From the NCBI RefSeq assembly GCF_905397395.1, contig NZ_CAJPVH010000021.1:27248-91247 (forward strand): DNA of 64,000 nucleotides. Reading direction: 5' to 3'. The translations under genes were made by a program, and so were the position numbers. Positions 21,546-29,340 of the stretch are shown here, one piece after another. Source of the stretch: Cupriavidus campinensis (GTDB lineage Bacteria; Pseudomonadota; Gammaproteobacteria; Burkholderiales; Burkholderiaceae). The notes under the pieces were generated by a model. The model was given only the letters and a program-made list of their open reading frames with translations, ran no database searches and had not been told where the DNA came from. Numbering within the stretch: position 1 is the stretch's first letter; every line of letters starts with the position of its first letter.

Positions 21546-21824
21546 TCAGACCGCGCCGTACACGTTGTTGCTGGCCGTCTGCGAGGTCGTCACGGTGTTC
21601 TTCATGTGTTCCTGGAAGGCCGAGCCGTTGCCGAACGCGCTCGTCACGCTTTGCATCTGCTGGTTCTGCTGGTTGATCTCGGTGTGCTTGTCGATGGACA
21701 GCTTGAACGGGCTGTAGACCGAGGTGTACGGGGCGAAGAGGCCGAGGCCGCCGGAAACGGCGCTCATCTTCTTGGCGTCGAGGGTTGCGGTCGAGGACAG
21801 GTCTTGGATGGTCAGCGTGGTCAT
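21546..21824 (-). CDS. Gly-Gly leader peptide 3
   Basis: A 92-residue precursor. The leader is 26 residues with D8-L9, L15-D16, M20, V23, G25-G26. The core begins LGLFAPYTS and carries INQQNQQMQ and FGNGSAF motifs. It is a close paralogue of peptide 4 at 27.2 kb, encoded in inverted orientation: leader, promoter and untranslated region are almost identical while the core centre diverges. The AGGAGA ribosome site overlaps the end of the conserved block. First gene of the peptide 3-2-1 unit and divergent from the kinase gene. Confidence 0.85.
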   Translation of the reverse strand: MTTLTIQDLSSTATLDAKKMSAVSGGLGLFAPYTSVYSPFKLSIDKHTEINQQNQQMQSVTSAFGNGSAFQEHMKNTVTTSQTASNNVYGAV

Positions 21825-21901
21825 TTCAGTTCTCCTAGAGAGGAAGGGTGAAGCTTGGTGGTGGTTGAGCATCGGGTTGGTGTCGCGCTCGGTTGTCATA
21901 T

Positions 21902-21917
21902 CGCAGCAAGCGTGCCA
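21902..21917 (-). promoter_or_regulatory. Sigma-54 promoter for peptides 3-2-1
   Basis: TGGCACGCTTGCTGCG has GG and GC separated by exactly ten bases, the -24/-12 arrangement of RpoN promoters. It is identical to the element before peptide 4. It lies about 78 bases upstream of the peptide 3 ATG. Confidence 0.75.
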
Positions 21918-22038
21918 GCGCAGGCCCGGAACATCGAAAAAACCTGAAAAGCCGCGTAGGGCAAGGCGTTGCGGGATGGTCGGCGCCGGCACGGCGCCAG
22001 CGCGCGGTGCCGCAGGGGGAGGCGAGTGGTGGATTGCC

Positions 22039-22050
22039 GCCAACACATCG
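22039..22050 (-). promoter_or_regulatory. Candidate enhancer site upstream of the peptide 3 promoter
   Basis: CGATGTGTTGGC (minus strand) is shared exactly with a site upstream of peptide 5 and nearly with one upstream of peptide 4, always in the same orientation to the promoter. It lies 122 bases upstream of the -24 element, a normal distance for an activator site. Confidence 0.4.
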
Positions 22051-22193
22051 GCCGCGCCTGTCGGCGCAGGGCCAACGACCCGGGCAGTACCGGGTTTGCG
22101 ATTGGACAGAGTGCGCACTAGTATCCATCGTGGGCGATAGTTCGTGACGTAGCGGCATCGCCGGTCCGCAACCACTCGTCGGGATCGCATCTG

Positions 22194-24326
22194 ATGTCTA
22201 GCCTGACCGACCTGATACGCAACTTCCAGCGCGGTGGCCTCTCGCGTGACGAGTTCCTTGCGTCAGTCGACCTGGCCCTCCAGGACGACCAGACCCAGCC
22301 GACCCAGCTCGCCCGCGTGCTCAGTGAAGAACACACGCGCGCGCCGCTGCCGCCTGGCGTCTATGCCGAGGTGATGCGCCGCATCGAGTCGCGCGTGGCC
22401 ACGCAGTTCGACCCGATCATCGGGGATGCCATGCGCGAGCCGCTGGGCGAGGAAACCCGCATGGCGCCCGAGCCGCCTTCGCCATCGTCGCCATCGTCAT
22501 TCTCTTCAGCCACGTCGCCGTCCACTCCCTCCGGCGGGCAAAGCGGCAACACTGGCAGTACGGGCAACACTGGCGGCTATGTCACCGCCGGGGCCAGCAA
22601 GGGCGTGGGCGATACCCTCAACGGCCGCTTCGTGCTCGAGGAGTGCCTGGGCATCGGCGGCATGGGCACGGTCTACAAGGCGCTCGACCTGCGCAAGCTA
22701 GAAGCCTCCGACCGCAAGCCCTATATCGCCATCAAGGTGCTGAACCTCCAGTTCAGCGGGCACCCCAAGTCCCTGATGGCATTGCAGCGCGAGGCGCGCA
22801 AGGCGCAGACGCTGGCGCACCGGAATATCGTCACCGTCTACGACTTCGACCGGGACGGCCCGACGGTCTTCCTGACCATGGAATATCTGTCCGGGAAGTC
22901 CCTCAACCGCGTGCTGCGCGCGCCGGACTTCGCGGGCCTGCCGTATGCCAAGGCGCTGCCGATCATTGTCGGCATGGGCCGGGCGCTGGCCTATGCGCAC
23001 GAGCGCGGCTTCGTGCATTGCGATTTCAAGCCGGCCAATGTGTTCCTGACCGATCGTGGCGAGGTCAAGGTGATCGACTTCGGCATCGCCCGCGGATTCC
23101 AGCAGCCGACTGACGACGCGGACCAGACCGTGTTCGATCCCGGCTCGCTGGGCGGCATGACGCCGGCCTACGCCAGCCCGGAGATGTTCGAGCACCGCGA
23201 GCCCGATCCGCGTGACGATATCTACGCGCTGGCCTGTGTGACGTATGAACTGCTGACCGGCAAGCATCCGTACGAGCGGATGTCGGCCAACCAGGCGCGG
23301 GCCTCGCATATGAAGCCGACGCCGCCGAAGGTGCTCAGCCGCAACCAGTGGAAGACGCTGCGCCAGGCGCTCTCGCTCGACCGTGCCACGCGCACGCCCA
23401 CCGTGAAGCGTTTCCTGGAAGGGCTGGGCGCCGAGCCGGCGCGCGCAACGTCGAGCGTGCCGATGGCGATTGGCGGCGTGCTGGCGGGCGCCGCGCTCGT
23501 GGCGGGACTGGGCTACTACGTGTGGCGCATGGGCGCCCCGCCGAAGGCATCGACGGAGACCACCCAGGCCGGCACCACCGAGCCGGCCGCTGCCGAGCCG
23601 CCAGCCCCGGCCGCAGAGCCGCCGAAAGCGGCCGAGGCGCCGGTAGCTCCGAAGGCCCCCGACCCCAGGCTCACGTTGCAGGCCGTCACGCCCGTGCTGG
23701 CCGCCGCGCCGTGCTCGCTGCTCACGGCTGCCGTCGATGGCGGCACGCTGCACGTGGAGGGCTACGTGGCGGAGACCGCCACGCGCAAGCTGCGCGACCA
23801 GTTGAACGCCATCCCCGGCGTGAAATCGCTGAAATTCGACGCCCAGCCGCTTGCCGCCGACAAGTGCGATGTAGTGCGCCTGGTGGCGCCGTACTGGTCC
23901 GGACACAAGCCTGGCGGTGCCGTGGTGCGCACCCGGGGCGGCAGCAAGCTGACCGAGGGCACGCCGCTGATCATGGACCTGACCACGCCGGGGCAGGAGA
24001 CCTATGTCTACGTCGATTACTTCGTCGTCGATGGCAAGGTGGCTCACCTTGTGCCCAGCAAGCGTATTCCGGGGCACCAGGCGCCGGCCAGTTATAGCGC
24101 CACGATCGGGGAGGCGGGGGAGTGGGTGGTCTCGCGGCCATTCGGCACGGAACTGGTGGTGCTGCTGACCACCCCGGCGCCGCTGTTCGACTCGCGCCGG
24201 CCCGAGTTCGAGACCCGGCAGGAATACCTGCGGGCGCTCGACAAGCCGCTCGCGCAGATGGCCGGCAAGTACGGCCGGGACCGCATCAGCGCGGACCTCG
24301 TGCAGATCTCGACCAGCCCCCGCTAG
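22194..24326 (+). CDS. Transmembrane Ser/Thr protein kinase with DUF4384-like C-terminus
   Basis: A 710-residue Hanks-type kinase. Residues 1-90 are helical, followed by a Ser/Pro/Gly linker. The kinase domain spans about 143-410: GIGGMG loop (153-158), K181, E200, catalytic HCD at 275-277 (Cys instead of Arg, a non-RD kinase), N282 and DFG at 295-297. A transmembrane helix lies at about 422-445. A Pro/Ala linker, a BON-like stretch and a DUF4384-like domain (YVYVDYFVVDGKVAHLVPS) follow on the periplasmic side. This layout resembles type VI secretion PpkA kinases, but here the neighbours are peptide-export genes. Presumed partners are the FHA protein and the PP2C phosphatase. Confidence 0.88.
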   Translation: MSSLTDLIRNFQRGGLSRDEFLASVDLALQDDQTQPTQLARVLSEEHTRAPLPPGVYAEVMRRIESRVATQFDPIIGDAMREPLGEETRMAPEPPSPSSPSSFSSATSPSTPSGGQSGNTGSTGNTGGYVTAGASKGVGDTLNGRFVLEECLGIGGMGTVYKALDLRKLEASDRKPYIAIKVLNLQFSGHPKSLMALQREARKAQTLAHRNIVTVYDFDRDGPTVFLTMEYLSGKSLNRVLRAPDFAGLPYAKALPIIVGMGRALAYAHERGFVHCDFKPANVFLTDRGEVKVIDFGIARGFQQPTDDADQTVFDPGSLGGMTPAYASPEMFEHREPDPRDDIYALACVTYELLTGKHPYERMSANQARASHMKPTPPKVLSRNQWKTLRQALSLDRATRTPTVKRFLEGLGAEPARATSSVPMAIGGVLAGAALVAGLGYYVWRMGAPPKASTETTQAGTTEPAAAEPPAPAAEPPKAAEAPVAPKAPDPRLTLQAVTPVLAAAPCSLLTAAVDGGTLHVEGYVAETATRKLRDQLNAIPGVKSLKFDAQPLAADKCDVVRLVAPYWSGHKPGGAVVRTRGGSKLTEGTPLIMDLTTPGQETYVYVDYFVVDGKVAHLVPSKRIPGHQAPASYSATIGEAGEWVVSRPFGTELVVLLTTPAPLFDSRRPEFETRQEYLRALDKPLAQMAGKYGRDRISADLVQISTSPR

Positions 24327-24360
24327 TTCGAGCTAGTTCGAGCTAGTCTTCGCCAGTCCG

Positions 24361-25632
24361 CTACTTCATGTCGCGCGCCACGCGGAAGCCGTTCTGTGAC
24401 TGGCGCACGCTGGTGCTGTACTTGAAGCGCGTGGAAGACACCATGTAGGTCGCCCCCTCCCGCCAGGAGCCGCCGCGGATCACGCGCGCAGTGCAGGCCG
24501 CTTCGTCCCAGGCCCGGCCATCGACGGGTGCGTTCTTGTAAGAGCTGTGCCAGCAGTCGGCCACCCATTCCCAGACGCTGCCGTTCATGTCGTGCAGGCC
24601 GTACGGATTGGCCGGGAACGAGCCGACGTTGGCCGGCGCGGCATCGCTCCAAGGCTCGCCGCAGTCCTTGCAGTTGGCGTTGCCCTTGCGCATCTGGTCG
24701 CCCCACCAGTAGGCGGAGCTGGTGCCGCCGCGCGCCGCGTACTCCCATTCGGCCTCGGAGGGCAGCCGGTAGGTCTTGCCGGTGGTCTTGGTGAGCCAGG
24801 CGAGGTATTGCTGGGTGTCATCCCAGCTGACGTCGCGTACCGGGGCGGCCTTCGCCTCGGCAGGATTGGTGGCAATGCGCGGGCAGGCGTTGGCATCGGC
24901 GCAGGCATTCCATTGTTCGACGGTCACCTCGAACTTGCCGATGGCGAACGGCTGGCTGATGGTCACGCGGTGCGGCGGGCGCTCGGCGGGGTCGCTGGTG
25001 CTGCTGCCCATGGTGAAGCCGCCCGGGCTCACGCTGACGAGTACCGGGCAGGCCGGGCAGTCGCGGATCTCGCCGCCCTTGGCTTCGGCCGGCCTGGCCG
25101 GCGCAGAGGCTGGGGCGGGGGCGCCTTCCTTGCCTTCGTTCGCATAGGTCACCGTGCCCTGCGCGATGGGCCCGCCACTGCGCGAGCGCGGCTGGTTGGC
25201 GGCGGGTGGCGGGGTGGGTGTGGCGGGTGTGGCGGGCGTGGGGGGCGTGGTCGGGGTGCGGGCAGCAGGCGGTGGGGCGGGTGTCGGCGCCGGGGCCGGC
25301 TTGGCTTCCACCTTCGGCTCGGGCTTGGCGGGCTGGGCCGGAGCGGTGGCCTTGATGCGCTCGATGCGTGACTTGGCGAGCGCCGCGAATCGCCCGTTCG
25401 GGTATTGCTTCAGGTACGCCTCGTAGTCGCTCGCGTAGTTGCTGTTCTTGATGGAGTCCCAGAACGACAGTTCGTACTGCTCGTCACTGTTCTTCGGCAG
25501 GATGCCGGCACTGGCCGACGTGGCGAACATCGCACCCGCCACGCCGAGGGCGACGGAGGTCGCGCCGCAGAGCGCGCCACCACCCAACAACGCACTGCCA
25601 ATCCATGACACGACAAGAGTTTTCCGCCACAT
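24361..25632 (-). CDS. Secreted FGE/SUMF-domain protein lacking catalytic cysteines
   Basis: A 423-residue protein with an N-terminal signal or anchor segment (starting [18 protein letters not shown]), a short helical WDSIKNS...[11 protein letters not shown] repeat-like region, a long Pro/Ala linker and a C-terminal FGE-sulfatase domain ([39 protein letters not shown]). In true formylglycine-generating enzymes two cysteines follow RGGS; here that segment contains none, so it is probably a binding or signalling module, as SUMF proteins are in type VI phosphorylation pathways. The ATG at 25632 is preferred over an upstream TTG. It converges on the kinase gene with 34 bases between the stops and no visible terminator. 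Confidence 0.82.
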   Translation of the reverse strand: MWRKTLVVSWIGSALLGGGALCGATSVALGVAGAMFATSASAGILPKNSDEQYELSFWDSIKNSNYASDYEAYLKQYPNGRFAALAKSRIERIKATAPAQPAKPEPKVEAKPAPAPTPAPPPAARTPTTPPTPATPATPTPPPAANQPRSRSGGPIAQGTVTYANEGKEGAPAPASAPARPAEAKGGEIRDCPACPVLVSVSPGGFTMGSSTSDPAERPPHRVTISQPFAIGKFEVTVEQWNACADANACPRIATNPAEAKAAPVRDVSWDDTQQYLAWLTKTTGKTYRLPSEAEWEYAARGGTSSAYWWGDQMRKGNANCKDCGEPWSDAAPANVGSFPANPYGLHDMNGSVWEWVADCWHSSYKNAPVDGRAWDEAACTARVIRGGSWREGATYMVSSTRFKYSTSVRQSQNGFRVARDMK

Positions 25633-25914
25633 ATCCAGGCCCCGTGGGTGCTGCGCAGCGCGCGGTGTGAAGTTGCCGTGACGCAATTCCGGCTCGTTTC
25701 AAGATAGCACAGCAGGTGTGGCGCGAAAGGTCGCCGTGCCGGGCCGCCCGGTTCGCTTCCGTTCGCTTTTTCCGATCTTCCGACCTACGCTTGAGGACAC
25801 ATCGCCGAGCGCACTGCCGCCACAACACCAATCAAGATCCGCTGCCCGCTCGCCTCGCCGGTGTTCCCGTGAGGGCACCGTGTGAAGCGGACAGATCTCC
25901 GGGAGGAGCCGCGT

Positions 25915-26355
25915 ATGTCCAGTCGATCCCCGCTCCGCGTGCTCGCGGCCACCGTGCTTGCCACGGGACTGGCCGTCTACGCCACCCTCGCCACGCCGCT
26001 CACCCCCGCCCCGAAGAACGCAGAGACGTACATCATCTGGCCAAGCGACGGCACCGTTATCGAAGGCGGCAAGCTCTGGGTCCGCATGGGCCTGAAAGGC
26101 ATGGGCGTCTGCCCGAAGGGCATCGAGCGCCCCAACTGCGGCCACCATCACCTGCTGATCGACACCGAGCTGCCGCCGATGGACAAGGAAATTCCCAACG
26201 ACCGCAACCACCTGCACTTCGGCGCGGGCGAGACCGACGCGCGCATCGAACTGCCGCCGGGCAAGCACACGCTGCAGCTGCTGCTGGGCGACAGCAAGCA
26301 TGTGCCGTTCGATCCGCCGATTTATTCGAAGAAGATCACGATCACCGTGCGGTAG
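25915..26355 (+). CDS. DUF4399 exported protein, copy 1
   Basis: A 146-residue protein with a single N-terminal hydrophobic signal segment, so probably periplasmic or inner-membrane anchored. It contains the DUF4399 pattern: PAPKNAETYIIWPSDG, then GHHHLLID, then NDRNHLHFGAGET, and an ending PPIYSKKITI. The His-rich blocks could bind metal, but this is unproven. GGGAGGAG precedes the ATG. It is the first of a tandem pair that shares a 68-base identical stretch with the next gene. Divergent from the SUMF gene. Function unknown. Confidence 0.8.
   Translation: MSSRSPLRVLAATVLATGLAVYATLATPLTPAPKNAETYIIWPSDGTVIEGGKLWVRMGLKGMGVCPKGIERPNCGHHHLLIDTELPPMDKEIPNDRNHLHFGAGETDARIELPPGKHTLQLLLGDSKHVPFDPPIYSKKITITVR
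26170..26237 (+). repeat. Direct repeat copy 1 (68 bases) in the DUF4399 pair
   Basis: Identical to 26714-26781. It encodes LPPMDKEIPNDRNHLHFGAG and the following two residues. Perfect identity at synonymous positions indicates recent duplication or gene conversion. Confidence 0.85.
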
Positions 26356-26395
26356 CGCACATTCGCCGATGATCGCCGTGCAGGGGAGGGAAGCC

Positions 26396-26899
26396 ATGAC
26401 GAAGCCAGTCGCCGCAGTGATCGTTCTTGCCGCCGGCTGTCTGTGGGCAGGCAGCGCCCTGGCCGCAGACGCCTCGGCGCCCGCCGCCACGGCCGGGCGT
26501 GCCGCGCATGGTGGGGCCACGGCCGCCCCGGCCAGCGGCCCCACGCCGGCGCCGAAGAACGCCTATCTCTATATCGGCTATCCCAACAACAACCAGACCC
26601 TGCCGGCCGGCAAGCCGGTCAAGGTCTGGTTCGGGCTGCGCAACATGGGCGTGGCGCCCAAGGATGTCAGGTTCCCGAACACCGGGCACCACCATCTGCT
26701 GATCGATGTGGACCTGCCGCCGATGGACAAGGAAATTCCCAACGACCGCAACCACCTGCACTTCGGCGCGGGCGAGACCGAGACCACGGTGGAACTGGCG
26801 CCTGGCAAGCACACGCTGCAACTGCTGATGGGCGACGAAAAGCACATCCCGACCAATCCGCCGGTGTACTCGAAGAAGATCACGATCTATGTGAAGTAG
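26396..26899 (+). CDS. DUF4399 exported protein, copy 2
   Basis: A 167-residue paralogue of the preceding gene, 40 bases downstream. It starts with a clear signal peptide (MTKPVAAVIVLAAGCLWAGS, cleavage likely after ALA), then an Ala-rich linker, then the DUF4399 domain with PKNAYLYIGYP, GHHHLLID and RNHLHFGAGE. GGGGAGGG precedes the ATG. A strong terminator follows. The pair sits between the SUMF gene and peptide 4; a role in the same envelope process is inferred from position only. Confidence 0.8.
   Translation: MTKPVAAVIVLAAGCLWAGSALAADASAPAATAGRAAHGGATAAPASGPTPAPKNAYLYIGYPNNNQTLPAGKPVKVWFGLRNMGVAPKDVRFPNTGHHHLLIDVDLPPMDKEIPNDRNHLHFGAGETETTVELAPGKHTLQLLMGDEKHIPTNPPVYSKKITIYVK
26714..26781 (+). 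repeat. Direct repeat copy 2 (68 bases) in the DUF4399 pair
   Basis: Identical to 26170-26237. Confidence 0.85.
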
Positions 26900-26923
26900 G
26901 CGGGCGGAACGCCTGCTCCACGC

Positions 26924-26949
26924 GGCGCGCAGCGATGCGCGCCTTTTTT
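26924..26949 (+). terminator. Intrinsic terminator after the DUF4399 pair
   Basis: GGCGCGCA/TGCGCGCC stem with a GCGA loop followed by six T. Confidence 0.9.
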
Positions 26950-26954
26950 ATCGG

Positions 26955-26964
26955 CGATGTTGGC
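26955..26964 (+). promoter_or_regulatory. Candidate enhancer site upstream of the peptide 4 promoter
   Basis: CGATGTTGGC is the two-base-shorter version of the CGATGTGTTGGC element near peptides 3 and 5. It lies 144 bases upstream of the -24 element, in the same orientation. Confidence 0.35.
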
Positions 26965-27064
26965 AGCGGCCAGACAGTTTGCCCGCAGGCGTTGTGCCGC
27001 CACCAACAGGCCGGGGCCCGGCCGCACCCCATCCCATGTGACGCGATGCTCCGCCAACCCTTGA

Positions 27065-27089
27065 CCCGCCAGCCCTGGCGGGTTTTTTT
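27065..27089 (+). terminator. Second intrinsic terminator upstream of the peptide 4 promoter
   Basis: CCCGCCA/TGGCGGG stem with a GCCC loop followed by seven T, ending 18 bases before the sigma-54 promoter. It insulates peptide 4 from read-through. Confidence 0.88.
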
Positions 27090-27107
27090 CTGCCTTCTGG
27101 CACGGGC

Positions 27108-27123
27108 TGGCACGCTTGCTGCG
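27108..27123 (+). promoter_or_regulatory. Sigma-54 promoter for peptide 4
   Basis: TGGCACGCTTGCTGCG, GG-N10-GC spacing, identical to the peptide 3 promoter. It lies 78 bases before the ATG, the same distance as at peptide 3. Confidence 0.75.
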
Positions 27124-27200
27124 ATATGACAACCGAGCGCGACACCAACCCGATGCTCAACCCAACCAAGCCTTACCCCTTCCTCTCTAGGAGAACTGAA

Positions 27201-27470
27201 ATGACCACGCTGACCATCCAAGACCTGTCCTCGACCGAAACCCTCGACGCCAAGAAGATGAGCGCCGTATCCGGTGGCCTGGGCCTCTTCGCCCCGTACA
27301 CCTCGATCTATCACCCGGTGAAGATCGACTTCGACAAGACCACGACGATCAACCAGAGCAACCAGCAAATGCAGGAAGTCAACAACCTGTTCGGCAACGG
27401 CTCGGCCTTCCAGGACCATCTGAAGAACACGGTCACGACGTCGCAGACCGCCTCCAACAACGTGTTCTGA
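27201..27470 (+). CDS. Gly-Gly leader peptide 4
   Basis: An 89-residue precursor closely related to peptide 3. The 26-residue leader differs from that of peptide 3 by one residue. The core starts LGLFAPYTS, has INQSNQQMQ in the centre and ends with the shared block KNTVTTSQTASNNV. AGGAGA precedes the ATG. A terminator follows 66 bases after the stop, so it is monocistronic. The next gene on the strand is the outer-membrane export component. Confidence 0.85.
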   Translation: MTTLTIQDLSSTETLDAKKMSAVSGGLGLFAPYTSIYHPVKIDFDKTTTINQSNQQMQEVNNLFGNGSAFQDHLKNTVTTSQTASNNVF

Positions 27471-27536
27471 TTCATCGCCGGTTCAGATCGGCAGGGCACC
27501 GCGAACGACGGTGCCCCGAGCCGCACGGGGAGCATT

Positions 27537-27572
27537 GCGCCGGGGACCCCTCCGTCCCGGCGCCTTTTTTTT
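27537..27572 (+). terminator. Intrinsic terminator after peptide 4
   Basis: GCGCCGGG/CCCGGCGC stem followed by eight T. Confidence 0.9.
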
Positions 27573-27593
27573 CGCCCCGCACGCATGTCGAGG

Positions 27594-27622
27594 TTGGAGC
27601 TGGCTCCGCTTCGCACCACAAT
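27594..27622 (+). promoter_or_regulatory. Possible sigma-70 promoter for the outer-membrane factor gene
   Basis: TTGGAG and CACAAT with 17-base spacing, 44 bases before the chosen ATG. The boxes are moderate matches. Confidence 0.35.
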
Positions 27623-27666
27623 ACAGTCGAGCGCCACGGCAGGCAGCACGCGTCCGAGGGCGTTCC

Positions 27667-29142
27667 ATGCAGGATGTCATCGTGTTCGCTTTCGCCCCGG
27701 CCCCCGCCGCACTGGCCAGACCTGTTGCCGCCGCGCTCTGCGCGCTGCTGATGGCCGGCTGCGCCGATTTTCGCCCCCCAGAGTACAAGCGCCCGGAAAC
27801 GCCGGCCAAGACGGACTGGTCGCGCACGGAGTCGATCACCGTATCGCCGGCCGAGACCATCGTGCCGAACTGGTGGCAAGGCTTCGGCGACTCCTATCTC
27901 GATGAACTGGTGGCCAAGGCACTGACCGGCAACTACGACATCCGCGTGCTGGCCGCCCGCATCCGCGTGGCGAGCGCGCAGATTGGCGAGGCACGTGCCG
28001 GCGCGCTGCCCGTGTTCGACATCGGCGCCGGCGCGAGCTTCGACAAGACCACCGGCCAGGCCATGACGCGCACCTTCAACCTGGGCGCCACGGTCAACTG
28101 GGATATCGATATCTGGGGCAAGGTGGAAAAGGGCGTGCAGGCCCAGACCGCCGAGTACCGCGCCTCCGAGGCGGACTGGCGCGCAGGCTACCTCGCGCTG
28201 GTATCCGATGTGTCGATCACGTACTTCACGCTGCTCCAGCTCGACGAGCAGATCGCCCAGCAGCGGCTCACAGTGTCCCGCAACAACGACATCCTGACCA
28301 CCTACAAGGCGATGTTCGCCAACGGGCTGCTGCCGCAGATCCGCGTGATGCAGCAGCAGGCGGAAATCAACCGCCTCAACAAGGACCTGATCGAGCTGCG
28401 CCGTTCGCGCGACGTGGCCGAGAATGCACTGGGCACGCTGGTCGGCGTGCCTGCCGGCGACTTCAAGGTGCCGGCGGGGCGGCTGCAGGACCGGGTCAAG
28501 CTGCCGGTGGTGCCGGCCGGGCTGCCGTCGCAGTTGCTGGCGCGTCGCCCGGACATCGTCGCCGCCGAGTACCGGGTGCTGTCCGCGTACAACATCGTCG
28601 GCCAGGCCCGGCTCGCCCAGCTGCCCAGCATCAGCCTCACGGCGCGCGGCGGCACGGCCAGCTTCGCGCTGTCCGACCTGCTCAAGTCCTTCACTTTCGG
28701 CTTCATGCCGAGCATCAACCTGCCGATGCTCGACCCCAATGTGCGCGCCCGCGTGAAGACCACCGAGGCCAATATCGGCGTGGTGGAGAACGAGTACGGC
28801 CGCACGGTGATGACGGCGTTCGAGGAAGTGGAGAGTGCGCTGGTCAATGTGGATGCCCACAAGCGGCAGCGCATTGAACTCCAGCAGCAGGTGGATCAGC
28901 TGCGCGTCGTCTCCACCCAGATCGAGGCGCAGGCCAAGGAAGGCATTGCGTCACAGCTGGAGGTCTTCGAGACCGAGCGTTCGCTGCTCCAGGCCCAGCT
29001 GGCGTTGTTGGCGGCCCACCAACAAATCCTGGCCGATACCGTCACGCTGTACAAGGCGCTCGGTGGCGGCTGGCCGAGCACCACCGTCAGCAATGCCGCG
29101 CCAGCCAACGGCGTGAATACGACAGCGAACGTAGCGCCTTAG
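27667..29142 (+). CDS. Outer-membrane efflux lipoprotein, NodT/OprM type
   Basis: A 491-residue TolC-superfamily outer-membrane factor. The signal peptide ends in a lipobox LMAGC, so the protein is probably lipid-anchored. Two repeats of the OEP family are visible, each with a long coiled coil and beta segment; DELVAKALTGNYDIRVLAARIR begins the first and RRPDIVAAEYRVLSAYNIVGQARLAQLP the second, both classic for NodT proteins. It forms the exit channel for the downstream HlyD/ABC pair. The start at 27667 gives a proper lipoprotein signal, unlike the longer upstream frame. Confidence 0.9.
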   Translation: MQDVIVFAFAPAPAALARPVAAALCALLMAGCADFRPPEYKRPETPAKTDWSRTESITVSPAETIVPNWWQGFGDSYLDELVAKALTGNYDIRVLAARIRVASAQIGEARAGALPVFDIGAGASFDKTTGQAMTRTFNLGATVNWDIDIWGKVEKGVQAQTAEYRASEADWRAGYLALVSDVSITYFTLLQLDEQIAQQRLTVSRNNDILTTYKAMFANGLLPQIRVMQQQAEINRLNKDLIELRRSRDVAENALGTLVGVPAGDFKVPAGRLQDRVKLPVVPAGLPSQLLARRPDIVAAEYRVLSAYNIVGQARLAQLPSISLTARGGTASFALSDLLKSFTFGFMPSINLPMLDPNVRARVKTTEANIGVVENEYGRTVMTAFEEVESALVNVDAHKRQRIELQQQVDQLRVVSTQIEAQAKEGIASQLEVFETERSLLQAQLALLAAHQQILADTVTLYKALGGGWPSTTVSNAAPANGVNTTANVAP

Positions 29143-29219
29143 CCGCACGCGCGCACAAAGCGTTTCAACCTTGAAACCCGCCTGCCGCGTGCCTTCGCGC
29201 AACGCTGCACCGCAGCGGA

Positions 29220-29247
29220 TTGACTCCCGAAAAGCGTGGCCTACTAT
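29220..29247 (+). promoter_or_regulatory. Sigma-70 promoter of the export operon
   Basis: TTGACT and TACTAT separated by 16 bases, 94 bases upstream of the FHA gene start. This contrasts with the sigma-54 promoters of the cargo genes. Confidence 0.65.
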
Positions 29248-29340
29248 GTTCATACGCGTGACCTCCCGTACCCCCGTGGCCAGGAAAACCGGCCATGTGC
29301 GGCACAGCGCCACCGGCCCGACTGTTGGTTCCGTTGAAAC

